Shown here: positions 28,301 to 35,881 of the stretch, piece after piece
Numbering within the stretch: position 1 is the first letter of the stretch
How the letters are laid out: the number at the start of each line of letters is the position of its first letter
Source of the DNA: Mycolicibacterium vulneris
GTDB taxonomy: Bacteria; Actinomycetota; Actinomycetes; Mycobacteriales; Mycobacteriaceae
Direction of reading: 5' to 3'
NCBI RefSeq assembly: GCF_002104765.1
Contig: NZ_NCXM01000027.1
Span: 1-64,000 of the forward strand
DNA: 64,000 bases
Made by a program: the position numbers and the translations under genes
The notes under the pieces: generated by a model
Database searches by the model: none
Seen by the model: only the letters and a program-made list of their open reading frames with translations
Told to the model about the DNA's origin: nothing

Positions 28301-29311
28301 ATGCCGCCGACTATCGACATGGGGATTCCCGGCCGTGTGGGAGGACCAGCGCGATCGGTAGCCAGCGACCCAGCCCGTAAGCGAGTGCTCCTGGCCGAAC
28401 CGCGCGGGTATTGCGCGGGTGTGGACAGGGCCGTGGAGACCGTGGAACGCGCGCTGGAAAAGCACGGCCCACCGGTCTACGTGCGTCACGAGATCGTGCA
28501 CAACCGGCACGTCGTCACCACCCTGGAAAAGGCCGGCGCGGTGTTCGTCGAGGAGACTGACGAGGTTCCCGAAGGCGCCATCGTGGTGTTCTCCGCCCAC
28601 GGCGTCGCGCCCACGGTGCACGCCGCGGCCGCCGACCGTAACCTGCGCACCATCGACGCCACCTGCCCCCTGGTGACCAAGGTGCACAACGAGGCCAGGC
28701 GATTCGCCCGCAACGACTACGACATCCTGCTCATCGGCCACGAGGGCCACGAGGAGGTCGTCGGGACCGCCGGGGAGGCGCCCGACCACGTGCAGCTGGT
28801 CGACGGGGTCGCCGCCGTGGACAACGTGACGGTGCGCGACGAGAACAAGGTGGTGTGGCTCTCGCAGACCACATTGTCGGTCGACGAGACCATGGAGATC
28901 GTCGAGCGGCTGCGGTTGCGGTTTCCGAAGCTGCAGGATCCGCCAAGCGACGACATCTGCTACGCGACCCAGAACCGGCAGGTCGCGGTCAAGGCGATGG
29001 CCCCGGAGTGCGAGCTGGTGATCGTCGTCGGGTCCCGCAATTCGTCGAATTCGGTTCGGCTGGTCGAGGTGGCGCTGGGCGGCGGCGCGGTCGCGGCGCA
29101 CCTGGTCGATTGGGCCGACGACATCGACCCGGCGTGGCTGGAAGGCGTCACCACGGTGGGCGTCACCTCGGGGGCGTCGGTTCCGGAAGTCCTGGTGGAA
29201 GGCGTCCTGGCACGGCTGGCCGAGTGCGGCTACGACGTGGTGCAGCCGGTCACGACCGCGCAGGAGACCCTGGTGTTCGCGCTGCCGCGCGAGATCCGGT
29301 CAGGTCGCTGA
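28301..29311 (+). CDS. ispH: 4-hydroxy-3-methylbut-2-enyl diphosphate reductase (IspH/LytB2)
   Basis: 336 residues. The three cysteines that hold the Fe-S cluster are at 38 (PRGYCAGVDRA), 122 (DATCPLV) and 220 (DDICYATQNRQ). The catalytic region SSNSVRLVEVA and the C-terminal TSGASVPEVLV are present. IspH makes isopentenyl and dimethylallyl diphosphates in the last step of the MEP pathway. These are the building blocks for the cis-prenyl synthase at 7,945. The start was set by homology (MPPTIDMGIPG) and by the leaderless promoter. Confidence 0.96.
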   Translation: MPPTIDMGIPGRVGGPARSVASDPARKRVLLAEPRGYCAGVDRAVETVERALEKHGPPVYVRHEIVHNRHVVTTLEKAGAVFVEETDEVPEGAIVVFSAHGVAPTVHAAAADRNLRTIDATCPLVTKVHNEARRFARNDYDILLIGHEGHEEVVGTAGEAPDHVQLVDGVAAVDNVTVRDENKVVWLSQTTLSVDETMEIVERLRLRFPKLQDPPSDDICYATQNRQVAVKAMAPECELVIVVGSRNSSNSVRLVEVALGGGAVAAHLVDWADDIDPAWLEGVTTVGVTSGASVPEVLVEGVLARLAECGYDVVQPVTTAQETLVFALPREIRSGR

Positions 29312-29331
29312 GGCGCGCAGCGCTCAGACCG

Positions 29332-30543
29332 CTAGACGTCGTACTCCCAGGATTCCGCCGGCGACCGTCCGTGCGAGTGTCCCGGTGTCCGCGAGCGGCT
29401 GCGGCGCTCGGTGTGCGGCTCGCGCGGCGGGTCTTGTGAACCGGCGCCGCGGGAGCGCACCTGCGAGATGGGGTGATGCGTCCCGCTGGAACCGTTCGAC
29501 GGGGGCCGCCGGCGCCTCGGTTCATACGAAGGCTCGTACGGCTCGCGGCTGTCATACCGGCTCGCGGAAGTGGGGCCGCTCGGCGGGTCATACCGGTCGC
29601 CGTAGGACTCGAAGCCGTCGAAACGGCTGCTCCGTGGGGTGGGCCGCTCGTAGGGATTGCGGCGGGTCCGCGGTTCGCGACGCGCTTCCCGGGGCGATTG
29701 GCCACGCGGATCGGCATCGGCGTCCGGCCGCGGCCGGCGTCGTGGCCGCCGGGCCGGGTCGGCGGCGTCATAGTCGCGAGCCGACGCTGCGCTGCGGCGC
29801 GTGCTGCTGCGTCTCGGGCGTTCGGGCCGCTCGACCGGTTCCGACCCGTCGTCCAGCGGCTCGCGTGAATGCCGGGAGCGGGTACGCGCCGACCGGGTGG
29901 AGGAGCGGGTGGTCCGGGTCGTGCGGCGGGTCCTCGACGACGAGCCCGACCTGCGCGCGCGACGGGAATCGGTAGTGTCGTCGGCCTCGTCCGCGTCGGC
30001 ACCGGACTCCAGCACCGAGTGCGCTTTGGCGACGATGCTGTTGAAGAAGGACTTGACGTGGACGCTCGCGGCCCCGGCAGCCTCCTCGGAGGCGTTCGCC
30101 GTAGCGCTTGTCTTGTAGGCGTTACCGAAGTACCAGCGGGCCAGCCCGATCGCCAGCACGCCGCCGGCGGTGCCCAGCATCAGCGGGAACCGCTCGATCA
30201 GCGGGTAGCCGCAGTTGATCAGCAGGTCCTTGAGGCGGCCGACCTTGGCGTCGTGGAACAGCCAATAGGCGCCGGGGACCGCGCCGAACAGGATCAGGGG
30301 CGGCTGGATGATCGTGGTGAAGATGCCGTCCTGGCGCACCGCCAGCACCGCCGCCACGCAGCCGGCTATATAGAAGCCGGCGAAGACGTGGGTCAGTTCC
30401 TTGTGACCAGCGTCGATTCCGTAGCCGATGGCGGTCGCTGTGACGGCGATAAGCAGGGCTGCGTACCAGGGGACACCTGGGATATTTGGGTGGATCGAAC
30501 GGTGAGCACCCTCCACCGTCGAACTTGCCCGCTGTGCTGACAC
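29332..30543 (-). CDS. membrane protein with long Arg/Ser-rich tail (Rv1111c-like, DUF6542 type)
   Basis: 403 residues. Four transmembrane helices (about residues 24-140: WYAALLIAVTATAIGYGID, VFAGFYIAGCVAAVLAV, IIQPPLILFGAVPGAYWLF, PLMLGTAGGVLAIGLARWYFG). A cytoplasmic tail of about 250 residues follows, extremely rich in Arg, Ser, Pro and Asp with RRSSTRR-type and YEPSYEPRR repeats, probably disordered and possibly nucleic-acid binding. Start GTG (30541-30543) matches the N-terminus of the M. tuberculosis protein. Function unknown. Confidence 0.85.
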   Translation of the reverse strand: MSAQRASSTVEGAHRSIHPNIPGVPWYAALLIAVTATAIGYGIDAGHKELTHVFAGFYIAGCVAAVLAVRQDGIFTTIIQPPLILFGAVPGAYWLFHDAKVGRLKDLLINCGYPLIERFPLMLGTAGGVLAIGLARWYFGNAYKTSATANASEEAAGAASVHVKSFFNSIVAKAHSVLESGADADEADDTTDSRRARRSGSSSRTRRTTRTTRSSTRSARTRSRHSREPLDDGSEPVERPERPRRSSTRRSAASARDYDAADPARRPRRRPRPDADADPRGQSPREARREPRTRRNPYERPTPRSSRFDGFESYGDRYDPPSGPTSASRYDSREPYEPSYEPRRRRPPSNGSSGTHHPISQVRSRGAGSQDPPREPHTERRSRSRTPGHSHGRSPAESWEYDV

Positions 30544-30549
30544 ATGTAG

Positions 30550-30555
30550 ACCGTA
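30550..30555 (-). promoter_or_regulatory. -10 element of a leaderless promoter
   Basis: TACGGT on the minus strand, 6 bases before GTG 30543. Confidence 0.55.
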
Positions 30556-30685
30556 CCGGGAATGGGCCGAAAGGCCCGTAAATACCTCGTTGCGATCCTG
30601 CGCGTGCCATCCCGGCGTGCAGTATCGGAGGTGATCAACGGTCCCCGACGCCCGTCGCCGCCCACACCCCTAGACTTGGTTCCCC

Positions 30686-31786
30686 GTGAGCCTGAGCCTG
30701 GGAATAGTGGGTTTGCCCAACGTCGGCAAGTCGACCTTGTTCAACGCGTTGACCCGGAACAACGTGGTGGCGGCCAACTATCCGTTCGCGACGATCGAGC
30801 CCAACGAGGGCGTCGTCCCACTGCCGGATCCGCGGCTGGACAAGCTGGCCGAGATGTTCGACTCCGAAAAGATCGTGCCGGCGCCGGTCACGTTCGTCGA
30901 CATCGCCGGGATCGTGAAGGGCGCGTCCGAGGGTGCCGGGCTGGGCAACAAGTTCCTGGCCAACATCCGCGAATGTGACGCGATCTGTCAGGTGGTGCGG
31001 GTCTTTGCCGACGACGACGTCGTGCACGTCGACGGCAAAGTCGATCCGGCCTCCGACATCGAGGTGATCGAGACCGAGCTGATCCTCGCCGACATGCAGA
31101 CGCTGGAGAAGGCCGTCCCTCGGCTGGAGAAGGAGGCCCGCAACAACAAGGACCGCAAGCCGGTGCACGAGGCTGCCGTGGCCGCGGAGGCCGTGCTGAA
31201 CTCGGGCAAGACGCTGTTTGCCGCCGGTGTCGACACCTCACTGCTGCGCGAGCTTAACCTGATGACCACCAAGCCGTTTCTGTACGTGTTCAACGCCGAC
31301 GAGTCCGTGCTGACCGACGACGCCCGCAAGGCCGAGCTGTGCGCGATGGTCGCCCCCGCCGACGCGGTGTTCCTCGACGCGAAGATCGAGGCCGAGCTGC
31401 AGGAGCTGGACGACGAGTCGGCGGCCGAGCTACTGGAGTCGATCGGGCAGACCGAGCGTGGACTAGATGCGTTGGCGCGGGCGGGTTTTCACACCCTCAA
31501 GCTGCAGACCTATCTGACGGCGGGCCCAAAAGAGGCGCGCGCGTGGGTGATTCACCAGGGCGACACCGCGCCGAAGGCCGCCGGGGTGATCCACACCGAC
31601 TTCGAGAGGGGCTTCATCAAGGCCGAGATCGTCTCCTACGACGACCTGATCGGCGCTGGGTCGATGGCGGCGGCCAAGGCGGCCGGCAAGGTTCGCATGG
31701 AGGGCAAGGACTACGTGATGGCCGACGGCGACGTGGTGGAGTTCCGGTTCCAAACAACGTCAGGTGGTAAGGCGGCCGGGCGGTAG
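30686..31786 (+). CDS. ychF: ribosome-associated ATPase/GTPase YchF with altered C-terminus
   Basis: 366 residues. The Obg-family P-loop GLPNVGKST (residues 9-17), NYPFATIEPNEG and VDIAGIVKGASEG switch regions, a helical domain and the C-terminal TGS domain (LQTYLTAGPKEARAWVIHQGDT). YchF binds ATP in preference to GTP and associates with ribosomes. In most bacteria the protein ends DGDV..F.FNV. Here the last common residues ADGDVVEFRF are followed by QTTSGGKAAGR instead of NV. The usual ending is preserved 2.2 kb downstream at 33951-33989. A TAGACT hexamer 9 bases before GTG 30686 is a possible promoter. Confidence 0.94.
   Translation: MSLSLGIVGLPNVGKSTLFNALTRNNVVAANYPFATIEPNEGVVPLPDPRLDKLAEMFDSEKIVPAPVTFVDIAGIVKGASEGAGLGNKFLANIRECDAICQVVRVFADDDVVHVDGKVDPASDIEVIETELILADMQTLEKAVPRLEKEARNNKDRKPVHEAAVAAEAVLNSGKTLFAAGVDTSLLRELNLMTTKPFLYVFNADESVLTDDARKAELCAMVAPADAVFLDAKIEAELQELDDESAAELLESIGQTERGLDALARAGFHTLKLQTYLTAGPKEARAWVIHQGDTAPKAAGVIHTDFERGFIKAEIVSYDDLIGAGSMAAAKAAGKVRMEGKDYVMADGDVVEFRFQTTSGGKAAGR
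31721..31750 (+). repeat. ychF-tail repeat, copy 1 (in the ychF gene)
   Basis: 30 bp encoding ADGDVVEFRF, in frame with ychF, followed by a new tail QTTSGGKAAGR and stop TAG at 31784-31786. Confidence 0.9.
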
Positions 31787-31818
31787 TCTCACGAGGCATC
31801 GACGATGGGGGCGGCGGC

Positions 31819-32304
31819 ATGGGACGGACGGATACGGCGTCGAGGGTGATTCAAGCTCCGCTTGCGGCTGTCTTTGCTGCACTTGTTGATCCAGAAGCAC
31901 TTGTCCGATGGCTGCCCCCTTCGGGGATGACGGGGCGATTCGACTATTTCGATGGTCACGCCGGCGGGTCGTATCGAATGGTCTTGACGTACGACCGGGC
32001 ACCGGCAGCGGGCGGCAAATCCGATCAGAATTCTGATGTGACCGAGGGCCGCTTCATCGACGTCGCACCCGATGAACGCGTCGTTCAAGCCATCGACTTC
32101 AGATCGGACGACCCTTCATTCAGAGGAACAATGACCATGACGTGGTCGGTGGCGGCGACGGACGGTGGGACACGAGTTGATATGCGTGCCGACAACGTGC
32201 CACCCGGGATCTCGGCAGAGGACCACGAGGAGGGAATGACCTCGTCGCTCGCCAACCTTGCGGTCTACATGGCTGAACGAGGGAGTCGGCCCGGCGCCGA
32301 CTGA
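31819..32304 (+). CDS. SRPBCC/AHSA1-type START-like protein (cassette 1)
   Basis: 161 residues. A single SRPBCC domain with the pattern SRVIQAPLAAVFAALVDPEALVRWLPP and the C-terminal helix GMTSSLANLAVYMAERG is characteristic of the activator-of-Hsp90 (AHSA1) family, which binds hydrophobic ligands in a deep pocket. Ligand and role unknown. ATG 31819 has a G-rich stretch upstream but no clear ribosome binding site. It lies 32 bases after ychF, and its stop TGA overlaps copy 2 of the ychF-tail repeat. Base composition is visibly less GC-rich than that of the flanking core genes. Confidence 0.82.
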   Translation: MGRTDTASRVIQAPLAAVFAALVDPEALVRWLPPSGMTGRFDYFDGHAGGSYRMVLTYDRAPAAGGKSDQNSDVTEGRFIDVAPDERVVQAIDFRSDDPSFRGTMTMTWSVAATDGGTRVDMRADNVPPGISAEDHEEGMTSSLANLAVYMAERGSRPGAD

Positions 32305-32328
32305 CGGTGACGTGGTGGAGTCCGGTTC
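32303..32328 (+). repeat. ychF-tail repeat, copy 2 (degenerate)
   Basis: Matches copy 1 from its fourth base with one substitution (GGC to GGT) and one missing T. The stop codon of the SRPBCC gene overlaps its first bases. Restoring the missing T would read EFRF then GQASKTKQ and a stop TAG. Confidence 0.85.
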
Positions 32329-32398
32329 GGACAAGCATCTAAGACGAAGCAGTAGGGCGTTTTTTTCCGAAACACAGCCTCGTGCTCGTTGCGCTGTT

Positions 32399-33037
32399 CT
32401 ACCCAGGGGCGTGGGCGATTAACAGGTGCGGTGCGTCGGCGTCCTCGCTGATCTGACGGTGTTCGACGGTAAGGCCGGTGCTACGCAATGTGTCGATCAC
32501 GTCCGGCACCGGGCGGAGGCGAAAGCCGTGTCCGGTGAACGGCAGCTTGGCCATCACCTCCGGGTCGGCCAGCCCGACGACGAGCCGACCCCGCCTGTTC
32601 AGCACCCTGGCAAGTTCTCTGAATGCTCCGTCGAGCTCCGCGACGAAGTAGATCGTGTTGACGGTGATGGCGCCGTCCAATGCCCCATCGGGAAAAGGCA
32701 GCTGCGTCATGGACCCGGAATGCAAAGACAGCCGCCCGGTTGCGATGTCGCGTCGGTAGCGCCCTGCGGCCTGGCTGAGCATCGTCTCCGACACCTCGAC
32801 ACCATGGACTCTGCCCGCCGGACCGACACTGTCAAGCAGGAATTTCAGGCCCGCCCCTCCACCGAAACCGACATCGGCCACCGCCCACGCTTCATCAGGC
32901 TGCAGCGCCCGCGCGGCGGCGCGCATGAAGCGCCGGTTGCCACGATTGAGCGCCGCACCAACCACCCGCCCGCGCAGACCACGTGGATGACCAAGCTGCT
33001 TGGCAACACCCGCCATGACTGCGTCGCGGACCCCCAT
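32399..33037 (-). CDS. class I SAM-dependent methyltransferase (cassette 2)
   Basis: 212 residues. The SAM-binding motif I reads VADVGFGGGAG (about residues 51-61), followed by VHGVEVSETML (motif II acidic residue), the MTQLPFPDGALDGAITVNTIYFV segment and a Gly/Leu-rich C-terminal half, which together are a Methyltransf_11-type fold. Substrate unknown. I set the start at ATG 33035-33037 (MGVRDAVMAGVAKQLGH). A longer in-frame start would only translate the antisense of repeat copy 3. GTG at 33055 is possible. It is the only gene of the array on the minus strand. Confidence 0.82.
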   Translation of the reverse strand: MGVRDAVMAGVAKQLGHPRGLRGRVVGAALNRGNRRFMRAAARALQPDEAWAVADVGFGGGAGLKFLLDSVGPAGRVHGVEVSETMLSQAAGRYRRDIATGRLSLHSGSMTQLPFPDGALDGAITVNTIYFVAELDGAFRELARVLNRRGRLVVGLADPEVMAKLPFTGHGFRLRPVPDVIDTLRSTGLTVEHRQISEDADAPHLLIAHAPG

Positions 33038-33090
33038 TCGACGACCGTAGAGCACAGACACTGGTGCGGCACGACTTATTGGATACACAG

Positions 33091-33120
33091 GCCGACGGCG
33101 ACGTGGTGGAGTTCCGGTTC
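33091..33120 (+). repeat. ychF-tail repeat, copy 3
   Basis: All 30 bases are identical to copy 1. Read in the ychF frame it continues GSMSTSKK and stops with TAA at 33145-33147. Confidence 0.9.
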
Positions 33121-33245
33121 GGGTCAATGTCTACCTCCAAGAAGTAAGCCCCCCCAGTCGCGGAATCCGATGATCGTCGAGGGGCGGCCCCGCAGGGTTG
33201 AGCGTCCGAACGCTGCAGAACCAGACCCCTGCCTTCTGGCTGGCG

Positions 33246-33251
33246 GTATGC
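33246..33251 (+). promoter_or_regulatory. -10 element of a leaderless promoter (cassette 3)
   Basis: TATGCT, 10 bases before ATG 33262. The spacing is slightly long for a strictly leaderless transcript. It suggests the cassette carries its own promoter. Confidence 0.45.
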
Positions 33252-33261
33252 TCCGGCGACA

Positions 33262-33903
33262 ATGGCCGCCGAGCCCTTCGACGCCGTCGAGCGAAGACAA
33301 CTGGCCGATCTGCTCAATGAACTCGGTTCAGACGCACCGACCCTCCTCGACCCATGGACGACGCGAGACCTGGCTTCGCACCTCGTGCTCCGAGAGCACG
33401 ACTTCGTCGCGGCACCGGGGCTCGTCATCCCCGGTCCGTGGGGCCGCTTCGCTGAACGGCGAACAAATGCACTTGCGTGCAGGGACTTCTCCTGGCTAGT
33501 TGAAACGATTCGATCGGGGCCGCCACCAGGCTTCTTCCGCATCAATTGGGTACGGCAGTTAGCCAACCTCAACGAGTTCTTTGTGCACCACGAGGACGTG
33601 CGCAGAGCTAACGGTTGTGACCCTCGGGCAAACTCACCGGCAATGGATGCGGCTCTGTGGCGCAACCTCAGTCGGGCGCCATGGTTTCTCTCTCGGCGCC
33701 TGCGCGGCACTGGCCTTGAGCTGCAGTGGGCTGGGACGGCAAATGTCGTAACGGCGCGGCGCGGGGAACCCACGGCACGCCTCGTCGGACTGCCGGGCGA
33801 GCTGCTGCTGTATCTCTTCGGTCGGCAGCATGCGGCGCGAGTCGACCTGTGTGGGCCGGCTGGGGCCGTCAAAGCTGTCCTGTGCGCGCGATTCGGAATG
33901 TAA
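33262..33903 (+). CDS. DinB-like / maleylpyruvate isomerase-family protein (TIGR03085 type, cassette 3)
   Basis: 213 residues. N-terminal four-helix DinB/MDMPI-like domain with LDPWTTRDLASHLVLREHDF (metal-binding His), and the typical NLNEFFVHHEDVRRANG segment with two adjacent histidines near residues 113-114. The C-terminal part, about 150-213, has GLELQWAGTANVVTARRGEP and GLPGELLLYLFGRQHAARVDL, as in the TIGR03085 group of actinobacterial putative mycothiol-dependent or metal-binding enzymes. The reaction is unknown. It lies between repeat copies 3 and 4. Confidence 0.8.
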   Translation: MAAEPFDAVERRQLADLLNELGSDAPTLLDPWTTRDLASHLVLREHDFVAAPGLVIPGPWGRFAERRTNALACRDFSWLVETIRSGPPPGFFRINWVRQLANLNEFFVHHEDVRRANGCDPRANSPAMDAALWRNLSRAPWFLSRRLRGTGLELQWAGTANVVTARRGEPTARLVGLPGELLLYLFGRQHAARVDLCGPAGAVKAVLCARFGM

Positions 33904-33950
33904 GGCATGTAAGGAAGGTGTCGACCGCCAGGCGAGGATTCGACGGCAAA

Positions 33951-33989
33951 GCCGACGGCGACGTGGTGGAATTCCGGTTCAACGTCTAG
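33951..33989 (+). repeat. ychF-tail repeat, copy 4: the ordinary YchF ending
   Basis: 29 of 30 bases identical to copy 1 (a synonymous GAG to GAA change), then AACGTCTAG, encoding the standard C-terminus FRFNV and stop. This is probably the native 3' end of ychF, displaced by the insertions. Confidence 0.88.
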
Positions 33990-34173
33990 GGCGACCCGTA
34001 GCGGAGCCCAAAAAAGGTACGATCGTGCCAGAAAATGCTTGCGCAATCGATACCGATTCGCATAACTTGGGCACAGTGGGTCAAGTCACACGTACGGGCC
34101 GATGTGGCAAACATCCCAGCATCAGGTGTGAGGCGGTCGCAACACTTTGCGGCCGGGACGAAGGAATAGCTCG

Positions 34174-34554
34174 TTGTCAGGAGAGAGACGGGCCGCGCGG
34201 CCCACAAATCTTGCGCTCGTAAAGACCACGCCGGGCGCCGCAGCCCAGGACGATCGCGCCTGGGTCTCACAGGCGCTGTGTCGGGGAACAGATCCGGACG
34301 CACTTTTTGTGCGCGGTGCCAAACAACGTGAGGCTACGGTCATCTGCCGTCGCTGCCCTGTGATGAGAGAGTGCGGCGCGGAGGCGCTCGACAATAAGGT
34401 CGAGTTCGGCGTATGGGGCGGCATGACCGAGCGCCAGCGCAGAGCTCTGCTTAAGCAGAATCCCGGGGTCGCCTCGTGGACGGAGTTTTTCGACAAGCGC
34501 AACGCCGGCTCCGTCGGTCAGCGGCTGGGCGCGCCGCTGAAGGCAAAAGGCTAA
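34174..34554 (+). CDS. WhiB-family iron-sulfur regulator, WhiB4-like paralogue
   Basis: 126 residues from TTG 34174, which has GAAGGA about 9 bases upstream. Four cysteines expected to bind a [4Fe-4S] cluster are at 36, 58, 61 and 67 (QALCRG, VICRRCPVMREC), followed by the WhiB signature EFGVWGGMTERQRR. Residues from WVSQALCRGTDPDALFVRGAKQR through the signature are very close to WhiB4, a redox sensor that represses antioxidant genes in M. tuberculosis. WhiB4 proper lies elsewhere in mycobacteria, so this is probably an extra copy in an accessory island. DNA targets unknown. Confidence 0.85.
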   Translation: MSGERRAARPTNLALVKTTPGAAAQDDRAWVSQALCRGTDPDALFVRGAKQREATVICRRCPVMRECGAEALDNKVEFGVWGGMTERQRRALLKQNPGVASWTEFFDKRNAGSVGQRLGAPLKAKG

Positions 34555-34846
34555 GTTTTTGCAGGTCAACCTGCGGCGTCAATACCGGTAAATCTGTCGA
34601 TACCGGATGAGCTGTCGGACAAAAGGTGGGAGTTGGCGTGGGTCCCGAAATTTCCTACGCCTCGCCAACTTTGACCCTTCTATCGAGCGATCGTGCTTTC
34701 GTCAGGAGTCGGCCGGACCTGGCGAAGGCGGTGCTTGGCGCCGCATGGCTGGCGAGGAAAATCCCTCGGGCCGAACGCGGGGATTGTCGGAGGCGGCATC
34801 TAGCATTCGGTGCTCAGATACGCACCGTGTGACCTGGAGGGACCGC

Positions 34847-35245
34847 ATGAAGTTCATTTCGACCCGAATCATCACGGCCGACGTCAAACGGCTCGTCGAC
34901 TTCTACGAGATGATCACCGGCGGCCCCGCGGTCTGGGGCAACGAACTGTTCGCCGAGATCCCGACGCCGATCGGCACGCTGGCCATCGGCAGCGACAAGA
35001 CCGTCCCGCTGTTCGGAGCCGGGTCCGCCGAACCCGCGGCCAACCGCAGCGCAATCCTGGAGTTCATCGTCGAGGACGTGGACGCCGACTACGAGCGGCT
35101 TCGCGAGCAGGTGGCCGAAGTCGTCACGACGCCAACGACGATGCCCTGGGGAAACCGCGCGTTTGTGTTCCGGGATCCGGACGGAAACCTGGTCAACCTG
35201 TTCACTCCGGTGACCGAGGAGGCTCGAGCCAAGTTCGGGGTGTGA
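34847..35245 (+). CDS. VOC-superfamily (glyoxalase/dioxygenase-fold) protein
   Basis: 132 residues. One paired beta-alpha-beta-beta-beta domain: MKFISTRIITADVKRLVDFYEMITGG at the start and NRAFVFRDPDGNLVNLFTP at the end, typical of vicinal oxygen chelate proteins. The substrate cannot be told from the sequence. Metal ligands of glyoxalase I are not all evident, so it could be a binding or resistance-type protein. GGAGG lies 6 bases before ATG 34847. The 292 bases upstream (34555-34846) contain a GCAGGT-CA-ACCTGC palindrome near 34561 but no gene that I can support. Confidence 0.83.
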   Translation: MKFISTRIITADVKRLVDFYEMITGGPAVWGNELFAEIPTPIGTLAIGSDKTVPLFGAGSAEPAANRSAILEFIVEDVDADYERLREQVAEVVTTPTTMPWGNRAFVFRDPDGNLVNLFTPVTEEARAKFGV

Positions 35246-35308
35246 GCCGGGACTTACGAATTCGGATTACCAGTTGCCCGGATCCTCGCCGAGGGAAATT
35301 CTTAGGAG

Positions 35309-35686
35309 ATGGCGACTGTAAGGTGCGCGGTGCGGCGGACTGCGAGCGTCGTGGTGGGTGGCGCGTGGGCGCTGTCGGCTTTGGCTTTTGGCGGCGTCGC
35401 GAAGGCGGCCCCGCCCCCGGCACCCATCGGTCATTGGTGCCCGGGCAATCCATGGAACCCCGCTTGGGGCAACGTGGCGGACTGGGATTGGAATCACTGC
35501 CACGACTGGCAACACCCGGGAGGCCCGACCGGCCCGGCGGGATGGGGACCCTGGGGACCGCCGCCGGCTTGGGCGCCGCCGCCGCCACCTCAACCGGCCT
35601 GGGCGCCAGGGGCGCAAATGATGTGGAACCCCACCGGCGCCGGCAATTGGGGAATCTGGAACAACGGGATATGGACGCCCATCTGA
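35309..35686 (+). CDS. small exported Pro/Gly/Trp-rich protein
   Basis: 125 residues. An Arg-containing N-terminus and hydrophobic core (RRTASVVVGGAWALSALAFGG) end in AKAAPPP, a probable signal peptide cleaved near residue 33. The mature part is about 90 residues, rich in Pro, Gly and Trp, with repeated NPW/PAW units and two Cys (HWCPGN, NHCHDW) that may form a disulfide. The family is unknown to me, and such secreted low-complexity proteins are frequent in mycobacteria. AGGAG directly abuts ATG 35309, an unusually short spacing. GAGGGA 13 bases upstream could serve instead. Confidence 0.68.
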   Translation: MATVRCAVRRTASVVVGGAWALSALAFGGVAKAAPPPAPIGHWCPGNPWNPAWGNVADWDWNHCHDWQHPGGPTGPAGWGPWGPPPAWAPPPPPQPAWAPGAQMMWNPTGAGNWGIWNNGIWTPI

Positions 35687-35881
35687 TCGGACCTATTGTC
35701 AGCGGTTGGCTCCGGACGAGCGGCCCCTCGCGGGTCGAATGGACAGGTGGGCAGCGCAAAGCGAGAGCAGGCCGACATCGACCGTGAGACGGCGCTAAGC
35801 GAACGAGGCTGCGATACCTCTTAGTCGGTGACGGCAGGGAAGCGTCGTCGGGAAGCCACGGGTTCCACAACGCGCAAGCCC

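Larger units (their letters stand above)
31721..33989 (+). mobile_element. array of three single-gene cassettes inserted in the ychF 3' end
   Basis: Four copies of a 30-bp ychF 3'-terminal sequence bound three modules of about 580, 790 and 860 bp. Their genes are an SRPBCC protein (+), a methyltransferase (-) and a DinB-like protein (+). Homology between copies begins sharply at GCCGACGG in copies 1, 3 and 4, and the sequence upstream of each copy is unrelated. No recombinase, transposase or terminal inverted repeat is inside. Cassette status is inferred from this repeat geometry. The last copy alone restores the ordinary YchF ending. Confidence 0.7.

Noticed and set aside
33038..33127. Longer N-terminus for the cassette methyltransferase (MTRTGTPPRRRRP...)
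   Set aside because: These codons are the antisense of repeat copy 3 and of the border sequence, unlike any methyltransferase N-terminus.
31721..33989. CRISPR array or integron
   Set aside because: Spacing is 0.6 to 0.9 kb, the repeats are coding sequence of ychF, and there are no cas genes, integrase or attC-like inverted structures.
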